DNA from: a bacterium
Lineage (GTDB): Bacteria; Sysuimicrobiota; Sysuimicrobiia; Sysuimicrobiales; Segetimicrobiaceae
NCBI GenBank assembly: GCA_035295165.1
Contig: DATGJN010000104.1
Span: 1 to 64,000 of the forward strand
DNA: 64,000 nucleotides
Direction: 5' to 3'
A program made the translations under genes and the position numbers. The notes under the pieces are model-generated. The model did no database searches and was not told the DNA's origin. It saw nothing but the letters and a program-made list of their open reading frames with translations. Numbering within the stretch: the first letter of the stretch is position 1; the number at the start of each line of letters is the position of its first letter. Positions 60,781 to 64,000 of the stretch are shown piece after piece.

Positions 60781-62007
60781 ATGACCGCACTCGGGTTCCT
60801 CGCCTCGCGGACGCTGCGCCGAAACCCGGTCCGCACCGCGCTCGTGGTGCTCGGGCTGTGCGTGACCGGCGCGCTGCTGCTCGACATGACGATGCTGGCG
60901 GGTGGGTTGGAGGCAAGCCTCGGCCAGCTCCTCGGCCGTCTCGGGTTCGCGATTCGCGTCGTCCCGAAAGGCACGTTGCCGTTCTCCGGGGACGCGCAGA
61001 TCCCGGATGCGGATCGGCTCGCCGCGGGCATCGCGGGACGTCCCGGCGTCACGGCCGCGGTCCCGGTCGTCGCGACCAACGTCTACGTCGGCCGGGGGCG
61101 CGCGACGTTTGCCTCGTTCGCGCTCGGCGTCCCGGACGGCGGCAGCGGGGTGTACACGGTGCTGCAGGGCCGCGACCTTCCGAGCGGAGGGCGCGACGAA
61201 CCCCCGAACGGGACGGGCGCCACGGTGGCCGTCGTCGTCAATCGGAACATGGCGCATCTCGACGGGGTGCGGATCGGCGACGACCTGGTGCTGTCCGGCG
61301 CGCCGGTCCCCGGGCTGAACGGGGCGTCCGGGTCGCTGCGCGCGCGGGTCGTCGGCATCGCAGACTTCTACGTCGATCTCGCGACCCAGCGGTCGATCGC
61401 GCTGCGCACCATGGATCTCCGCCGGGTGCGGGATGTCGCGCCGGGCGCCGCGTCGCTGATTCTGGTCCGAATCTCGGACCCCGCACGCGTCGGCGCGGTG
61501 GTCGCGTGGACTAACGCGCGCGATCCCCGTGTCGATGCGCTGAGCGTCGGGCGATTCATCGCACGGGCGGGCGGGCGGCTCACCTACTTCAACCAGTTCG
61601 CGCTGATCCTCAGCACCCTCAGCCTCGCGGTGTCCTTCCTGCTGATCACGGCGATCGTGACGCTGTCGCTCGGCGAGCGCCTCGGAGAAATCGCCGTCCT
61701 GCGCGCGCTCGGGATGACGCGGAGTCGCGTCGGGGCCGTGATCGTCCTCGAGGGGGTGGCCCTCAGTGTCGTCAGTCTGCCGGGCGCGTTCCTGCTCGGA
61801 CTCGGGATCAGCGGCAACCTCGATGCGATCCTGCGCGGTGCGCCCGGGGTGCCGGAGAGCCTCCACTTCTTCACGTTGACCGCGGCGGCCGTGACCCGCA
61901 CCGTCGCGCTGCTGATCGGGACCGGGGCGGCCGGCGGTCTGTACCCCGCCGTGGTCGCGTCTCGCCTCAGGATCGCCACGACGCTGCACGCGGAGGTGCA
62001 GTCGTGA
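60781..62007 (+). CDS. FtsX-like ABC permease (AttF/AttG type), second
   Basis: Membrane protein of 408 residues with MacB-like layout: one N-terminal helix (about 18-42), a 230-residue periplasmic domain and three C-terminal helices. The FtsX motif reads SLGERLGEIAVLRALGMTRS. It lies seven bases after the first permease, and its TGA overlaps the ATPase GTG. The two permeases probably form a heterodimer. Confidence 0.88.
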   Translation: MTALGFLASRTLRRNPVRTALVVLGLCVTGALLLDMTMLAGGLEASLGQLLGRLGFAIRVVPKGTLPFSGDAQIPDADRLAAGIAGRPGVTAAVPVVATNVYVGRGRATFASFALGVPDGGSGVYTVLQGRDLPSGGRDEPPNGTGATVAVVVNRNMAHLDGVRIGDDLVLSGAPVPGLNGASGSLRARVVGIADFYVDLATQRSIALRTMDLRRVRDVAPGAASLILVRISDPARVGAVVAWTNARDPRVDALSVGRFIARAGGRLTYFNQFALILSTLSLAVSFLLITAIVTLSLGERLGEIAVLRALGMTRSRVGAVIVLEGVALSVVSLPGAFLLGLGISGNLDAILRGAPGVPESLHFFTLTAAAVTRTVALLIGTGAAGGLYPAVVASRLRIATTLHAEVQS

Positions 62008-62717
62008 TCGCCGGGCGCAACGGGGCGGCCGGCGGTCCGGAGGCGACGGGACGCGTGGTCGTGTCGGCCCGCGATGTCGCGAAACACTACGAGATGCCGG
62101 GCGGTGTCGTGCACGCGCTCCGGGGCGTGAGCCTCGAGGTCGAACGCGGCGTCTGCCTTGCGATCCTTGGCCCCAGCGGGTGCGGCAAATCCACGCTCTT
62201 GCACCTCCTCGGTGGGGTGGACGTGCCGACCGCGGGACGCGTCGACGTGCTCGGCCACGACACGGCACACCTGACGGACGCAGCGCTGGCGCGGCTGCGG
62301 CTGTTCCACATCGGGTTTGTGTTTCAACGATTTTTCCTGCTGCCGATGCTGACGGCCGAGGAGAACGTGCTGCTGCCGATGATGGAGGCCGGCGTGCCGC
62401 AGGCCGAGCGGCGCGACCGCGCCAGGGCGCTGCTCGGGCGCGTCGGCCTAGCGGCCCGGGTGCACCACCGCCCCGGCCAGCTCAGCGGGGGCGAGATGCA
62501 GCGCGCGGCGATTGCGCGGGCCCTCGCGAATCGCCCCCAGATCGTGCTCGCGGACGAGCCTACCGGTGAGCTCGACGAGGCGACCGGTCACGAGATCGGC
62601 GCGCTGCTGCATGACCTGAGCCGCGACGGGATCGCGGTCGTGATGGTGACCCATAACCCCGAGCTCGCGGGGATGGCGGACCGCGCGGTCCGGATGAAGG
62701 ACGGCGCGATCGCATGA
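62004..62717 (+). CDS. LolD/MacB-type ABC ATPase (AttE type)
   Basis: ATPase of 237 residues of the o228/LolD family that powers FtsX-type permeases. Walker [10 protein letters not shown], signature [15 protein letters not shown], Walker [14 protein letters not shown] and the H-loop VMVTHNPE are intact. Overlaps join it to the permease upstream (GTGA) and to the AttH-like gene downstream (ATGA), so all four products are made together. Confidence 0.92.
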   Translation: MIAGRNGAAGGPEATGRVVVSARDVAKHYEMPGGVVHALRGVSLEVERGVCLAILGPSGCGKSTLLHLLGGVDVPTAGRVDVLGHDTAHLTDAALARLRLFHIGFVFQRFFLLPMLTAEENVLLPMMEAGVPQAERRDRARALLGRVGLAARVHHRPGQLSGGEMQRAAIARALANRPQIVLADEPTGELDEATGHEIGALLHDLSRDGIAVVMVTHNPELAGMADRAVRMKDGAIA

Positions 62718-64000
62718 CACGGGTGCCTTGGCTGCTCGCCTGGCGCAGCTTGGCGGACCGGCCGTGGCGGGCCGCGCTCCTGCTGCTGGGGTACGGCATG
62801 GGCGTTGCCGTGATGATTTCGCTGCTCTCGGTGGGGGAGGCGCTGCTCGCGCAGGCGCGTGATCCCAACCTCGCCGCCGGCGGCGATCTCGTCCTGTTGC
62901 CTGCGGGTGTCGACCCCGCGGTGCTGAAGGTCAACGGCGTAACCGGCCTCTATTTCTCGATTCCGAACGCCGCGTTCGTCACCCGTGAGGTGCTGCTCGG
63001 GCCGCGGTTCGGCGCCGCGGTCGCGAGCGCGGCGCCCGAGATGCGCGACCGCCAAATCTACGTCCGCGTGCGCGCGCGAGTCGCGCCGGCCGTCGCGTCG
63101 GCGGGCGTGCCGTCGCTCGACCGCGCCGCCGGTGCGCACGAGGGCGTGCCCGGCGCGTCGGATACCAGGGCGGACCGCGCGTGGCTGAATCCCGTCTCGA
63201 CGGCCTTCTACGATCGGATCGACGGGTTCCACGAACCCACGGCGGCAGAGCGGGCGACGTGGGCCGAGTGGGACTACCTGACCTTTCTGGATCCGGCGTC
63301 CCGGACGTACGGCTATCTCACGCTGTTCGCCGGCGGAACGGGACGGGGGGCGATCGTGTTGCGCCTCCGGCGACCGGGGCAGCCGGTCGAGGACGTTGTC
63401 GTTGCGGCGGCCGTCAGGCCGCGCGATCTTGCGACGGCGACCGCGGCCCAGCGGATCGGCCCGGCACGCGTCTGGGTCTCGTCAGGCGGCTATCGGATCG
63501 TGGTGCGCGACCCTCGGCTCGACGCCGACCTGACGCTCACACCGGTCCCCGGTCTGTACCTGCCGCCCGCGGAAACCGAGGAGAGCGCGTTGCGATCAGG
63601 CTACGTCGTCCCGGTGCTGCGTGGATGGCTCACCGGTACGATCGCCACGCGAGGCGGGGTGCTGCGTTTGACGCGCGCCGAAGCGTACCACGACCACAAC
63701 TGGGGCACGTGGCGCGGCGTCACCTGGGAATGGGGAGAGGCGTCCGCCGGGACCGGCGCGATGCTCTACGGCGCGCTGCACGCCCCGGAAGAGGGCCTCG
63801 CCGCCGCCGTGCGCCCGGCGGCGCTGTTCCTGTGGGCGCCAGAGACCGCCGCCGCTAACGGTTTCGTAGGCGTGTTCGAGGTGAAGCGTCTCGCCTACCA
63901 CGGGTGGCACGCCGGGCCGGTGATGCGGGGCCGCCACGTGCGCGTTCCGGGCGAGATCGACCTCGACGCCGCGTCCGGTTCTGACCGGGTCCACGTACGC
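62714..64000 (+). CDS. FtsX-like N-terminus fused to CrtC/AttH lipocalin domain (cut by window edge)
   Basis: Open to the last base, 429 codons seen. Residues 1-60 (LAWRSLADRPWRAALLLLG, then a membrane helix to about 45) look like the N-terminus of an FtsX/MacB permease. The remainder is beta-rich, and Y325-H-D-H-N-W-G331 is the signature of the CrtC/AttH family (carotenoid hydratase-like lipocalin fold). AttH proteins are known partners of AttEFG ABC systems; fusion to a membrane anchor would tie the lipocalin to the transporter. C-terminus and further helices lie outside. Confidence 0.8.
   Translation, partial: MTRVPWLLAWRSLADRPWRAALLLLGYGMGVAVMISLLSVGEALLAQARDPNLAAGGDLVLLPAGVDPAVLKVNGVTGLYFSIPNAAFVTREVLLGPRFGAAVASAAPEMRDRQIYVRVRARVAPAVASAGVPSLDRAAGAHEGVPGASDTRADRAWLNPVSTAFYDRIDGFHEPTAAERATWAEWDYLTFLDPASRTYGYLTLFAGGTGRGAIVLRLRRPGQPVEDVVVAAAVRPRDLATATAAQRIGPARVWVSSGGYRIVVRDPRLDADLTLTPVPGLYLPPAETEESALRSGYVVPVLRGWLTGTIATRGGVLRLTRAEAYHDHNWGTWRGVTWEWGEASAGTGAMLYGALHAPEEGLAAAVRPAALFLWAPETAAANGFVGVFEVKRLAYHGWHAGPVMRGRHVRVPGEIDLDAASGSDRVHVR

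Noticed and set aside
1-64000. CRISPR arrays, insertion sequences, attachment sites, tRNA and rRNA genes
   Set aside because: Scanned by eye on both strands; no regularly spaced repeats, transposase motifs, tRNA-like folds or rRNA segments were seen.

Overview
This is a strongly GC-rich bacterial chromosome segment with short gaps and many ATGA, GTGA and TAGTG start/stop overlaps. No rRNA, tRNA, insertion sequence or CRISPR array is visible. The block hslO, rpmB, recG, rsmD, coaD, coiled-coil protein, yceD, rpmF, plsX, fabD, fabG, acpP, fabF, rnc has the order typical of Firmicutes-like and other Terrabacteria genomes. The many ABC importers and branched-chain acyl catabolism suggest a free-living heterotroph, perhaps a soil or sediment lineage such as candidate phylum CSP1-3/Sysuimicrobiota, Armatimonadota or a deep Firmicutes relative. 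The taxonomic guess is inference only.

Layout. 0.2-5.2 kb: a serine hydrolase and a peptide-type ABC importer (binding protein and two permeases, no ATPase in the window). 5.2-12.7 kb: a loose accessory stretch with small or orphan genes (LysE exporter, methyltransferase, UBP zinc finger, Rap1a-like secreted protein, PrsW protease) and gene remnants, including a peroxiredoxin cut just after its active-site cysteine. 12.8-19.3 kb: a DapA-family aldolase, DinB protein, decayed YciI gene, then an acyl-CoA carboxylase of methylcrotonyl type in three polypeptides, followed by HMG-CoA lyase (end of leucine degradation). 19.4-29.0 kb, minus strand: livKHMGF importer, two-subunit class I fumarase, and succinate dehydrogenase/fumarate reductase with a fused membrane anchor and a cysteine at the usual flavin-histidine site. 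These genes together suggest uptake of branched-chain amino acids, degradation to acetoacetate/acetyl-CoA and entry into the TCA cycle.

29.2-36.2 kb: DRG-like GTPase, SRPBCC protein, DegT aminotransferase with a Gfo/Idh/MocA oxidoreductase, an Lrp-type RAM domain, an AIR-synthase-like protein, and an ABC-2 exporter preceded by a 25-codon leader ORF. 36.3-43.7 kb: a thiamin salvage operon under a TPP riboswitch: ThiXYZ-type importer, tenA, thiW, thiM, thiE, thiL, thiD. 43.9-47.7 kb: a cysteine hydrolase, a small secreted protein and a Tat-exported molybdopterin oxidoreductase. 48.0-59.7 kb: the housekeeping block above, without fabH between plsX and fabD. 59.8 kb to the edge: an AttEFGH-like ABC system of two FtsX-type permeases, a LolD-type ATPase and a truncated-by-edge protein that joins an FtsX-like N-terminus to a CrtC/AttH lipocalin domain.

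Several operons start at extended -10 promoters (TGnTAnnnT) with weak -35 boxes, and at two of them the predicted transcript start lies at or within a few bases of the start codon, suggesting leaderless mRNAs. Two binding-protein genes of unrelated importers are each followed by a long GC hairpin before the permease gene.
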